Shown piece by piece: positions 12,838 through 22,975 of a DNA stretch of 64,000 nucleotides. Location: positions 248,001 through 312,000 of the forward strand of contig JAODTK010005545.1 in the NCBI GenBank assembly GCA_026419785.1, written 5' to 3'. Under the pieces are notes generated by a model. The model saw only the letters and a list, made by a program, of their open reading frames with translations, had not been told where the DNA came from and searched no databases. Positions within the stretch are counted from its first letter, which is position 1. Each line of letters begins with the position of its first letter. Made by a program: the position numbers and the translations under genes. The stretch is from Sclerodactyla briareus. Taxonomy: Eukaryota; Echinodermata; Holothuroidea; Dendrochirotida; Sclerodactylidae.

Positions 12838-13875
12838 AGCCAGGGGCGTCGGAGCGTTACGAAAAGTGGGGGGGGGGACACATCGAACGCAAATGACCAT
12901 CTAAGCGAGCTCCACCATCGGTTGGCGCGGATCGTACAACGAAAATTTCAGATATTCATACCCTCCAGATCGACGGAAACGGCACGTGCCAGGCTCATAG
13001 CACCCATCTGTACATGTGTGATTTGCGTAAAAGAAAGACGAAGTTTGTCATTGTGCATACTGACAGACTGAGATGATTTACGAGTATCACACATGATATT
13101 TTTTATTACCTTTTCTACTCTGGCTTTGTTTTTGCGTGGGATCCCGGGGTATACCGAACGGTCTCTGGTAGGATCGAAGGGAAAAGCCATAGGCGTACGG
13201 GAACCACTCCATTGGGAGAGAAAATTTATTTGTATACCGGAATTTTTACAAGTCGGGGACATCGAGACTACCGCGCCGCGAAAAAAGCGCGGGAAAAAAA
13301 TTGCATGTTTCCCGGGCATTTTATCGGAAAAGTCTGCAAAACATTCAGGCATTTTTTTTCACTTTGCTTTTTTCCTTCCCAAGTTTTCCACGAATTTTCG
13401 CCCGAATTTCTCATCTCAGAAAAAAAAATTGGGGGGGGGGCAGTCTGCCCCCAAGACTTCCGAAATTAATCGAGTGAACGAAATGATTTGAAGCATTCAT
13501 CGCATATTTAGCCTACAACTCCTGGAAGAAAACGCCATTGCGCGCAAAACACTTGAAAATTATGCAAGTTTGGCTATTCGATTTAAAATTCGAGAACTCG
13601 GTATGAACATTGGTAATCCTTCCACTTCGGCCCTAGTCGGGTCCAGATCTCGACCTGGGTTCCGCACCTGGAATTAGTGGACTTCAGGCAATTTCCAACG
13701 CGATTATTGTTTGGTTAGACAAAAATTGAATCAGTTTAGAGTGATACAAAATCGGGCATGTGCCTATTCTTTTTTTACGGTCCGGAAAAGTGGGGGGACA
13801 AACGATATGATATCCCCCCCACTTTTGAAAGTGGGGGGGGACATGTCCCCCGTCCCCCACCTGTTGACGCCCATG
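12838..13875. repeat. G-rich inverted-repeat complex, possibly nested non-autonomous DNA elements
   Basis: The left edge reads ggggcgtcgg..aaaagt followed by 10 G and gaca (12842-12880). The right edge is its approximate reverse complement: C-run, ctgttgacgccca (13843-13873). Inside are another aaaagt plus G-run (13785), a 13-bp-arm hairpin of the form CnACTTT-TG-AAAGTGn (13814-13839), and a block starting taggcgtacggg (13190) and ending G10-cagtctgccccc (13431-13453). Terminal inverted repeats with little coding sequence suggest MITE-like insertions. No target-site duplication could be defined. Confidence 0.5.
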
Positions 13876-14154
13876 GAGCATATAGGAATATACCCATTTT
13901 TTTTTTTTCCAACCTCAAATTACTTGCAACTGAAATGCATGTAATCGACAATGGATAGAGAGAGAGGATCAGTAAGAGAAAGTTTAACCCTGTTTCATCC
14001 TACAGGTGATATACTCACCGTGAAACGTCTAATGCTTCATTGACAAAATATTGACTTGTACAAGTCAATAAAATATATATGAACAAAGTGAGACTTTGGG
14101 TTTCCGTGTTATATAACTACCAGTATTTATTTTGTATCTGAATTGTTTCCACAG
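13876..14154. promoter_or_regulatory. Spacer with a perfect 22-bp palindrome (14049-14070)
   Basis: The word TATTGACTTG-TA-CAAGTCAATA at 14049-14070 is a perfect palindrome with 11-bp arms. By base count this is unlikely by chance in 64 kb. It lies 85 bp upstream of a candidate splice acceptor at 14154. It could be a dimeric protein-binding site or a recombination remnant; the sequence alone does not tell. The rest of the spacer is AT-rich without further signal. Confidence 0.35.
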
Positions 14155-14640
14155 TTGATATTTGCAAAACCGATGTTCGGAGACAGACCATCTTGCCGTC
14201 TACGGAAGGAGATTTAAGGATTGTACTAGTCTATGATGAAGGAGCGACGTCGGAAGCCCTCCCACATGTCTTCACACGTTTAATTCTTCGAAAGGACCCA
14301 CAATGTTTGCCTTCAGTACTGATACGTGCAGTGACGTGCGGTGGTATAATGTCTATACAATGACGCTCAGCTCACTGACGGGGGAATACGTGTACGGGGA
14401 TGTTATGCAAGACACGTCCATTCATACATTATCTATTCCGCGACATATTCCTACAAAGTCGTGTATCTTTGGATTTGGAGAGAGGAAGTCATGCATACTT
14501 GACTCTTACCTACCTAACATTACAGTCACCTACAAGTCTTTCATAAGCGAAGATTCTTTTTTTCAATGTGAGTGTTTCATCTCCAAACGTTATTTAGTGT
14601 TTTCCCATGAGGAGGAAAATGCGTGGTATACCTCGTTTTG
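14155..14640 (+). CDS. Candidate exon(s) of an unknown extracellular protein
   Basis: After a plausible acceptor (attgtttccacag, ending 14154) a frame stays open for 68 codons to 14361 and contains EGDLRIVLVYDEGATSE. A second frame, 14303-14640, overlaps it and contains TDTCSDVRWYNVYTMTLSS and a possible glycosylation site NITVTY. The start of this region aligns with 42366-42470 (shared cacagtttga-like start, tcttgccg, ga.tt.aggatt.tacta), so it belongs to a duplicated segment. One base lost or gained would be needed to join the two frames. No family is recognised and chance remains possible. Confidence 0.25.
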
Positions 14641-15068
14641 ATATCTAAGTTCTAAGTGAAGACCTCTCTAAAGCTTAAACGATTGTATCCCAGACAACGA
14701 TCGGTGTTTACGTGTATCGTTCACCTTTCGTTTTAAGGACAGATGGTTGCCGGTTTGCTCATTTCTGCATTATCAGATCAGGTCCGTATTTTCTCCTCCG
14801 CAATAAACAGCTCAATAAATTGAAATTCTAAGAAACGAACATGACAGGGCCGATCGGAAGACTAGGTTTCTCAGATTCTAATTGTTATAAGTTTCCTGAG
14901 AGAAAGAAGGGAAGTTTGAAGCACACGATGTGAGCCTAACTGCGGGGGACTAATGATTCCGACCCCTCGGCCCGAAGACGAGCCCATATTAGGTCATTCT
15001 TTCGATATACTATATTTGAGTTATTTGCATCACATTGGTACATCTAATAGAACGTATGTATTCCACAG
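14641..15068. other. No supported gene
   Basis: Would be intron if the flanking candidate exons are real. No repeat or RNA signal seen. Confidence 0.3.
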
Positions 15069-15199
15069 ATTTATGTTACGAGTGCTACACAACAAATTCA
15101 GTTGGACCATCGACTCAGAGGTGTGTGACTGGTACGAGAACTGTTCCGATATTGAAGTCACATCATCACCATCCACTACACCTTGCAGTATCACCCAGA
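15069..15199 (+). CDS. Candidate exon, unknown membrane protein
   Basis: Bounded by an acceptor-like tattccacag (ends 15068) and a donor-like cagagtaagt (GT at 15200). In one frame it is open throughout and contains CYECYTTNSVGPSTQRC; Y.C...NSVG resembles the end of an Ig-like domain, but only loosely. The frame ends on a codon boundary and so fits the open frame of the next candidate exon at 15875. No start or upstream partner is established. Confidence 0.25.
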
Positions 15200-15501
15200 G
15201 TAAGTCAACCAATACGTAATAATGGGAATATTTCAACTGGGAATATAGACTATACCTCCCTAGAATACGAGGAGTAGCGACGAATGTACAGTCCAGATCA
15301 ATGAACATGTTTTTAATATAGTAACAGAACATAACACTACTATAGAGTGGTTCTCATGGTACTGAGTTGAACCATCAGGATTCACAAGTTGTGCCCTTGT
15401 CGTTCTTGCACTGAAAACTCGAAGTTGAGCGTAACTTCCTTCGGTGTGTGATAATCAGACACATGTCTGCATCCGTATTCGTTCGAGTAGACGGTCCGCA
15501 C

Positions 15502-15726
15502 GCACAGTCGGTAGAGCTCTAGACAGCATAACCGTTGGTTGCGAGTTCGGAGCCCGTAGTGCTGTTGGAAAGGCATATCTCCTGAGATGCATAACGCCAC
15601 CCACGTGTAAAGTGGGAACCTCGTGAGTAGCGAGCGCCGTATGTGACAACCCTATTGGGAAGTCTCCAGGGGACACGAGATGAAATGGCATATCGAAATG
15701 TTGCGTCGAGGGGGGGGGGGGGGGGG
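15502..15726 (+). mobile_element. tRNA-derived SINE, family S, copy 1
   Basis: The head carries an A box-like cagtcggtagagctc (15504-15519) and a B box-like gcgagttcggagccc (15541-15555), spaced as in a tRNA. The body shares with 37357-37655 the words agtgctgttgg.aaggca, gagtagcgagcg and cctattgggaagt, then cagg.gacacga. The copy runs into 17 G (15710-15726). The head is closest in pattern to tRNA-Lys (CTCAGTCGGTAGAGC); that assignment is inference. RNA polymerase III would transcribe such an element using a LINE partner for mobility. Confidence 0.82.
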
Positions 15727-15874
15727 ACAAACGAGAGGTACGCGATCATCACTAATATTCAGATGTAACATTTGTGGAGCGCTCCGAACATGTCCTCGAC
15801 GTGGAAGAACCCTATATAAAAACGAGATATTACACATATTATATGAACCATGAATTGTTTTCCATCAATTGCAG

Positions 15875-15982
15875 AATCGTAACTTGACCAGTATATTCGT
15901 GTCCGGGTTCATCGTCCTCATATTCGTCTTCGTAGCACTACATTGTGGTGGCGAGAAAACCCACAGCGACCTGCTTACATGA
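15875..15982 (+). CDS. Candidate transmembrane exon
   Basis: Follows a good acceptor (gttttccatcaattgcag, ends 15874). The frame NRNLTSIFVSGFIVLIFVFV continues with ALHCGGEKTHSDLLT and a stop at 15980-15982. It holds about 18 hydrophobic residues bounded by N-linked-type and polar residues, as in a single-pass membrane protein with a very short tail. Its phase agrees with the candidate exon at 15069-15199. A chance hydrophobic frame cannot be excluded; transcript data are absent. Confidence 0.3.
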   Translation, partial: NRNLTSIFVSGFIVLIFVFVALHCGGEKTHSDLLT

Positions 15983-18890
15983 GTGGCCATTCCGCTATGG
16001 TACAGCATCCTGCCCTCAGTATTGGTGACGGCTACCGACAAGGGGCAACTGCTGGTGGAGGAGGAGGAGGCGGAGGGATGAGAACATTTCATCTGCCAAG
16101 GGAGGAAGCATGAATTTCGTTTAGCTGTCAGAAAAACCAGGAATTGTTCATCATGTTTCCCTTCAGTCATTCCAGGATTATCGCCCATCCACACGCAGTG
16201 TAGTGCCGTGCAATTATTCTATAGTTTATAGGTCCAAGAAGAATGTAAAACTTTGAGAATGATACACGAATAGAACTATGAAATAGCTATCTAAAACTGA
16301 AATCGAACCAAATTTGTTTATAGTTATTTTAGGACATTCGATGTATGGAATGTATGGGAAAACTTAGGAGTTCTCATTTCACATAGCTAAGTGTATCCAT
16401 TCTTAATCTTAGTGCCCAAACGAAGCCGTTTGAGCTGAGCTGGGGGGTACAGTCCTTGACGACTCAAGATTATTGGTATCACACAAAATAGTTATTTTTC
16501 TGACAAAAATAATGTCGAAAACTCGTTAGCGATCGTCCGTTGTGTGGCGCTATTACCTAAATCTTGTCCATCCGCCCCTCGGTTCATAGGATCTTGGTCT
16601 TATACCTTCTGGGGTAGATTGCTATATAGTATAGTATTGACTATTGGATGTACGCAAACTGCCGTCCACGACTAATCAGCACAATTTGTGTATACGTTTG
16701 TAGTAACAAACATCTGCAAGAACACAAACACATACACATTTACGTAACGTTCGGAAAAGAAGAGTGGATTTCAATCGCTAAAAACATTTTTTCCGCGATA
16801 TATTGCGGGGTATCAAAAACATGTGTTGTGTGTGATGAATTCAATGCAATCGAATAAACGCAAAGATGATGCAACTTATTAAGAGAATCGCAGACTGTGA
16901 TGTATATATTGTACTTGGCTTCTTCTAACCGCCGTGGTGTCTCGAGTGTAAACCGATATTTCATTTTTGCCTCGAATATCGTATTATCATAATGTAGCTA
17001 GAAGACTTCAATAATACTTGCTAACTCAAACAGATGTTATAAAACAGACGGTGTTCTACATGGAATTCAACATCAGCGGAAATTATCAAAAAAATTATCA
17101 ATATATAGTCTAAGGTAGTTTCTAGAAGTGTTAAATTAGACTGTTTTTTTGTCGTCGTTGGAAATGCCTGTTATATGAACAACTCCTCTTTACCTTAAAA
17201 ATTGCATGCTTCCATTTATTCAAAATCGTTGCAAACTGCCAAAACGATTACGAATGCGCCCATTGTATTCATACCAACATAAAGGTACAACCCGTCTGGA
17301 AAGAACACAGTATACCACGAACCGCACGTGACTTATTTATTACACAACGTGTGTATTGTCTCCAATGGGGCAATTTACCAGAAAATCGGCACTGTTTCTA
17401 TGAATTGAGTATTGTTGATGTTGGTTCTGAAAAAATGTTGGCTATGTGCCTTAATTCGCTTCTCTTGCCTTCCATTTCATTACTTGATCCAGCACTAATC
17501 GTTGTTTACGTTTCACAATACCAGTATATTTCTTTCAATTGGCCAATGGTCTTAAAGTTATGATTTAAATTGAGAATAAATAATAAAACATGATTTCATT
17601 TTGCTTCTTTACAGAGGGATCTTATCAATATAGAGTGCTTTTTATTTACTCCTGCTGCATTTGATCTTTTCATTTCAGTTATTTGTATTTCATCAAGATA
17701 ACGAATATTTTCATTTTTTCAGTTAGTTAAAATGACGGTCATAATAAACCGAATGTGCTGAAAACTACATGATCTGTCATTCAGCGTCTAAACCACACTT
17801 TATATATGTAAAAATAAAAAAACGTTCCAGAAATAGTGAAGTGTTTCTCGTTGGTTATATATTGGCAGTATCTGGCAGATCATACATTATGCTGTTTATA
17901 TCGCAAGTCCCACAAACAATTCACAAAAAAACTCCCGTAATAAAGGAGGGAGAATATATCACATCATTTTTTTTCTATTATTCTGGAATATACATTGCAT
18001 TGTGCGATTTACTGTACTATGTACGTTCGACAGAGAAATACAGTGTTTGGAATAGGGACCCTTCAACGATATAATATTTTTTTTTTAGTAGCTGGCTCCT
18101 TGGATGATGCGCTGTCAGAAACATAAAATGTTGCACATGCATGTAAACAAAGCATTCATACCATGCTTAAATGGGGTGTGAGCTGGGAAGAAGTATTCAT
18201 ATACAACGAAACTTCCTTCATATGCATTGCGCAATTTCGTTTATTCCCCTTCTATTCCTATTTTTTTCGTCGAATGAGTTTACACATTGAACTGCATTGT
18301 ACTAAACGGATTGGGCAACCAACCCTCCACGGCACAACACAAGCGGGGCGTCTTATTACCCGTACGTACGTTGTGTGTCATTTTCATCAACGTATCGGTT
18401 GAGATCCGTTTTGATTAGGGTTTTTCGTCAGAGTACTAATAGACTAATGCTGCGTTCCAATGAGATGAGGAGATGGGCATTGCGGCAAAAAGTCACGCAA
18501 TTGAATTCAACTGTTTTCGAAAGAAGTGATATTTCAGGTGGAAGAGCAGAGAACCCATGTTAAGTACATAGAAAACAACGGAGCATAAATACAAGGTTTC
18601 TGGAAAGCCTAACTGACATCGGATTTACACATGATTGACATGCTATTGATGGCATCAGCACCCATACCCAAATTTAAGTTCACGACGATAGGAAACACAA
18701 ACTTACTTGGAGAAGAATCCTTCAATTTATCGAAAACTTTTCAAGCCCTATTTGTTCATTTTAACGGCCAATTGCAATTGTGTACTGTTCCAACGGAATG
18801 GGCTGAAGATCTGTTGATTTAAGCGTTCTGTCAACCCACCAAACAATGATGCTGAATTCACACTAATGACATTACCTATAGCTGAATGAA
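15983..18890. other. No supported gene
   Basis: AT-rich sequence. Frames such as 17769-18074 and 18163-18402 (+) show no domain. No repeat structure was found. Confidence 0.4.
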
Positions 18891-18894
18891 CAGG

Positions 18895-19325
18895 AGCACA
18901 TGTATGGTATTGAAGCAGTGCCCATAACAAAGAGGCAAGAGCAACAATTGGATTTTTTGTGGCATAGATGAAACTGTTGAGGTTCTCATTGGGTATCACA
19001 AGAAAAGATAAGATGCGGAATGAGGCCGCCCAGAGCTCCCGGCTGAGCTCAGTGACAGTTGCGTCAGACAAGACTACGATGGTCTGGGCATGTGAGGCGC
19101 CGAGATGAGACCTGTGTTGGGAGGAGAGTGATGGAGCTTGAGGTGGGAAAGAGGGCGAGAGGACGACCAAGGTGGAGGTGGAAAGACTGTGTTAAGGAGG
19201 ATATGGCAGCTGCTGGAGTACAGGAGGAAGACAACGAGAGACAGGACTGCATGGAGGACAGCCATCCGCACCCGCGACCCCACTTAAATGTGGGATCAAA
19301 GCCAGAAGAAGACGAAGAAGAGAGG
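18895..19325 (+). mobile_element. Non-LTR retrotransposon, ORF2 C-terminus (broken)
   Basis: Read over frameshifts, the text runs MYGIEA...KRQEQQLDF (18902), LIGYHKK-like, DKMRNEAA (19008), then TRLRWSGHVRRRDETCVGRR (19068-19127), ARGRPRWRWKDCVKEDM (19156-19206) and, in another frame, DRTAWRTAIRTRDP (19238-19279), ending in a run of Lys/Arg codons. This is the usual tail of LINE ORF2 proteins after the reverse transcriptase (LRW.GHV...RGRP...W). The longest uninterrupted frame is 19059-19409. Most of the element is missing, which is typical of 5' truncation. Confidence 0.88.
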
Positions 19326-19749
19326 AAGACAAGAAAACATGATGTGTTTTGTCAGGAAAAAATAGTTTTTGCGATTCCAGTTTCAGTGGACTTCGTAACC
19401 AAACCTTGATATCTCCAGTCACCTAAAATCATGGAAAACTCATCCAGTTTAAACCTACCTGGTAATGAAGCAAACGTCAGCTCCTCAATCACTCAATTTC
19501 ACGTTGAACAGGTAACGTGCATGTTGCGACGTTGTCTACGATTTGATGTGGCACATGGAATGACACGGCGAAAGAGAAATGGTCACGTACGTCCCAACAT
19601 GTTTCTACGAACCGTACCTTCATTCACTCATACGTGTTCATTTGGAAGCATGAAGAAAACCTATATGATATGTTAGATTGCAGACGTCACCGTCACTCTT
19701 GTAGCATCCAAGTTTCATACGCTGCGATGATTGTGAATCTCATTATTCT
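19326..19749. other. No supported gene
   Basis: A + frame at 19431-19676 has no recognisable domain. Nothing else stands out. Confidence 0.4.
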
Positions 19750-19926
19750 CAACAGTTCCGTTGTATTTCGAGCATACTCTCTCCTTTTTCAGCTGTAATT
19801 ACTGACATTCATCTTTACAGCGGACAATTTAACAACTGCACATACCGTGCGTTCGCCGGTAATGCAATAATATGTCTTTGTGTCACGTATTCAGTTTCTG
19901 CGCTAATACCTGTCTGTCCAATTAAG
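19750..19926 (+). repeat. Dispersed repeat family D, copy 2
   Basis: Carries agttccgttgtatttcgagc (19758), cagctgtaatta (19792), cgccggtaatgcaataata (19854) and gcgctaatacctgtctg (19899), matching copies at 4580 and 27155 in order. An acceptor-like ttcatctttacag lies in the middle. Origin unknown. Confidence 0.55.
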
Positions 19927-21982
19927 AAGCCAGGGTGTGGCGGCATTCATTTCAATCGTGGTACGATTGAAGCGTTTCGATGTAGACGTTGGGCAGGCAC
20001 GGAGGCATACCGTCCGGAGTCGATTGGGCACTTAGTCATTCGGTTCACAGAAATTAAGCCCTTCGTGAATATGTTAATGAAGAAGATAATGCCGCTCAAA
20101 GTCCAATCATAGCGCTTTGATGCATAAAGCTGTGATAAGCAGGACACTTTCTCTCGTACGACGTATTGAATCATTAAAAAACACACATGAATATGCAATG
20201 CATGCACCATAGTTCCCCAAGAATAATTATAGACGACTTCGATAAGTATGTTAATTTCCAACTCGTTCGCCAGATGGGGGAGCTCAATAGAGTGTTCATG
20301 GTCTCAACGTTTACTCCCTTGTTCCCATCACTGAATCATGGATCTGATATTATTCACGTTCACCTAACAGATAGTAGATGTAATAGTATGTACCTATACG
20401 CTGGGCCGAATCTTGAGATGAAATGAGTTGTGTGTTTTCTCGATACATTGGTATTCACTAGTAGTAAAGCTATGGTCACCGATGCAACAGAGTAGCAAGG
20501 GTTCCAAGGTTCTAAAAATACTGCGCGAGGAGGCAAATCCGTTTCAATAGGGAGACATCGGGACACTGACGGCTTCTGTCGATCACGACAGTCTCTCGGA
20601 ATTTTTTTTTTTTAATCCTACACTGAAAATCTCACAAGTCAAATTGACAGGGAATGGAATCAAATGGCCTCTCGACCACGGCATTTTTGGAGTGTATAGT
20701 TATGTTCTGGTGATACAGCAGACAAGACGCCCTTGTGAACTATGTGGGGGAGGGGGGAGGGGGGATAACGATAACCTAAGTAACAAAATTTACCAAAATA
20801 ATATCGGTTTAAGATGAAATCTCTAGTTGGAGTACAATAGCGACAATTACCATTCAAAATCTATTCAACAGAAGGATATAAACCGTAGTTATTCCGTACG
20901 AAATGTGCCGAAATAAAACAACATCTTTCAAGTTTAACAAGGTTCAAAATAGCCGCTAGCAGTCAGAGAAATATCTAATCTTGATGGCAACATAACATCC
21001 TCTTATCGGCCGCATGGGGCGTATTCACTTCGGGTGATTTGTTTGTTATCAATCTGTTTCTCAAGCAATTAATCAAACAGTCAAGTCGTCACAAACTCGT
21101 GAATTCTGTTTGAAAACAAAACACAGACCTAGAGGCGAGAGATTAATCTAAAGCCGTATTTGAAAAAGTAATTGAAGTCAAGGAACTATACTATGGTTTA
21201 GACGCAGACGCCGTTAAACGAGGTTCATCTGTGGTTATTTCACAGATTTATGGTTTAGGTTTTACAGAGGTGTTTTTTTATGACGATTGAGATAACGATA
21301 TGCAAACAACAATATCGCTGTATAGGTGTTAAGGACCTGCCGTAAAAGAAAAAAAAAAAAATCCTAAAATTTAGCCCGGTAACACCGAAGGTCTTCGATA
21401 ACAAAACAACAACAGCAAGCCAGCAAGCAAGCCAGCAAACAAAGCAAGCAAGCAAGTTAAACAGGACACAAACAACAAACAAACAAATAAACAGAAACAA
21501 TCAATCAATCGATCACCCAATCAACCGTAATACTTCAAGTGTACAGCTGTTATTTCATAGTACAGAAATGGATAGCCAATGTGACTAGATGTCACATACA
21601 TTCTACATATAACCCAGTATATCTGTTTTGGGTGAATGCCAGTTCCTGACTTGAATCGAGCGCTTAGTATTATTTTGTCTGAGGTCGACTTTCATAGGTG
21701 CGGCGTTATAGGCTGGTATTGAACGAACAAGGTATGAACCAACCAAGCGAGGTAGTTTGACATGTTTCATGTAATGTCGGACTGTCACATACTGACGCGA
21801 AACGAATACCCCGAATACACATGGAATTTATATAGCCCCTCGGAAAATGATATCGATTTGGGGAACCAGGCACGCTCCTAAAATACCTTAGGGAGTGGAG
21901 TCTTACTGCTCCGTTACATGCCGCACGCCAAGTATCACCTGGTTAAGGTTAGGAAATACAGAGACAAAGTGAGCGCGCCTGT
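19927..21982. other. No supported gene; tetranucleotide microsatellites
   Basis: No gene signal. A G/A-rich mirror-like tract lies at 20744-20766. Imperfect (AAGC)n, (AAAC)n and (AATC)n simple repeats run together at about 21411-21515. Confidence 0.45.
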
Positions 21983-22050
21983 TACTCGGCTCGAACTCTC
22001 AGCCTTCTGATATGCAAATCCGAGGGGCAATGCCAAAGGGGCTGATATAT
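21983..22050 (-). tRNA. tRNA-like sequence (SINE head or pseudogene)
   Basis: On the minus strand the words cag..ggcattgcccc, tcagaaggctga and gagagttcgagccgag follow each other as D-arm, variable and T-arm parts of a tRNA would, with a B box agttcgagcc. The acceptor stem and anticodon arm do not form cleanly, so an active tRNA is unlikely. A decayed tRNA or a SINE head of a family other than S is the best reading. Confidence 0.35.
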
Positions 22051-22484
22051 CGCAGCACATCGTGTCAGCTAACATGGACACAACAGTGTGTAGTACTGCT
22101 CGGCCACATTTGTGATCATACCGAACTTTCTCAACACAGAGTACACCCGAACATATTCAATTACTCTATATTCAGGCCGGCAGTTAGGTATGGACTGTAA
22201 ATGGCTCCGCCTGCTGAAGTATGAAGTGCCTGTGTGTCGCCACGGAAAGCTAGGCGGATTTACTGTCAGTGATTACTCTACGTCTCGAACTGACCAGCTA
22301 TTGGGTCGCCAGCCAGGCAGGTAATTCAATAGTAATAACGCATTTCTAAGATTTTCTTGAGTGTAATCGGAATACGCACAATGAAGTAGCTTTGTGCCTT
22401 CATGCATTATGAACAGTGAGCTATTTGCAAAAGGCACCAATACATAGCCGTGCTGTATTATTGCTTATTTAATATAATATTTAG

Positions 22485-22975
22485 AGCCCACCTGCCCAGA
22501 ATGATTCACTCTCTGAAAAATTTACCCTACGACGAAAGATTAAGGCGTCTCGGTCAACTACCATGGAGCTAGCGGCGATTCGGTGGGGACTTGATCCGTT
22601 TTCAAAATTGTCCATGGGTTCGATGGCCTGTCCTTCCACTACTTCTTTGAATTTTCCAATGTGACTGCAAATAGAGGCCACCGTCTCAAGCTTCGTGGCA
22701 AGCGCTGCAGAGTGACATTCGTAAATATTTCTTCTCGCAGAGAGTGATCAGTGAGTGGATTTGTCTTCTGAGGTGAAAATGTTGTTTCTCTAAGAGTGTG
22801 AATGCGTTCAAGAACAGTCTTGAATTTATTTTTCAGGAATCACGGCGGAATTATTTAGTGGTTGTGTTCATTTTTCTTCCCCTGGGATGTTGTTGGCTCC
22901 GGTGTCGTTATGAGGATTATGTCCTTCCTGGCCCTTATTCACTAAACTGAACTAAACTAAACAAAATTGAATAAT
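22485..22975 (+). mobile_element. Non-LTR retrotransposon, ORF2 C-terminus with (ACTAA)n tail
   Basis: Frames give HSLKNLPYDERLRRLG (22505-22552), TTMELRRFGG-like text (22560), DLI..FKIVHGFDGL (22590-22630), FFEFSN (22643), RGHRLKLRGKRCRVTF (22675-22720) and ISEWICLL..SVNAFKNSLEF (22748-22830). This order (YDERLRRLG, FKI..G, RGH..KL, W..L, FK..LD) is the canonical C-terminus of CR1/L2/jockey-like elements. It ends in an ACTAA simple repeat (about 22940-22962), a normal LINE 3' tail. Several frameshifts; 5' end missing. Confidence 0.85.

Noticed and set aside
12948-13491. 132-134 codon frames on both strands
   Set aside because: They lie in the G-rich repeat complex, overlap each other and have no domain.
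18748-19170. 140-codon minus frame
   Set aside because: Antisense shadow of the LINE at 18895-19325.
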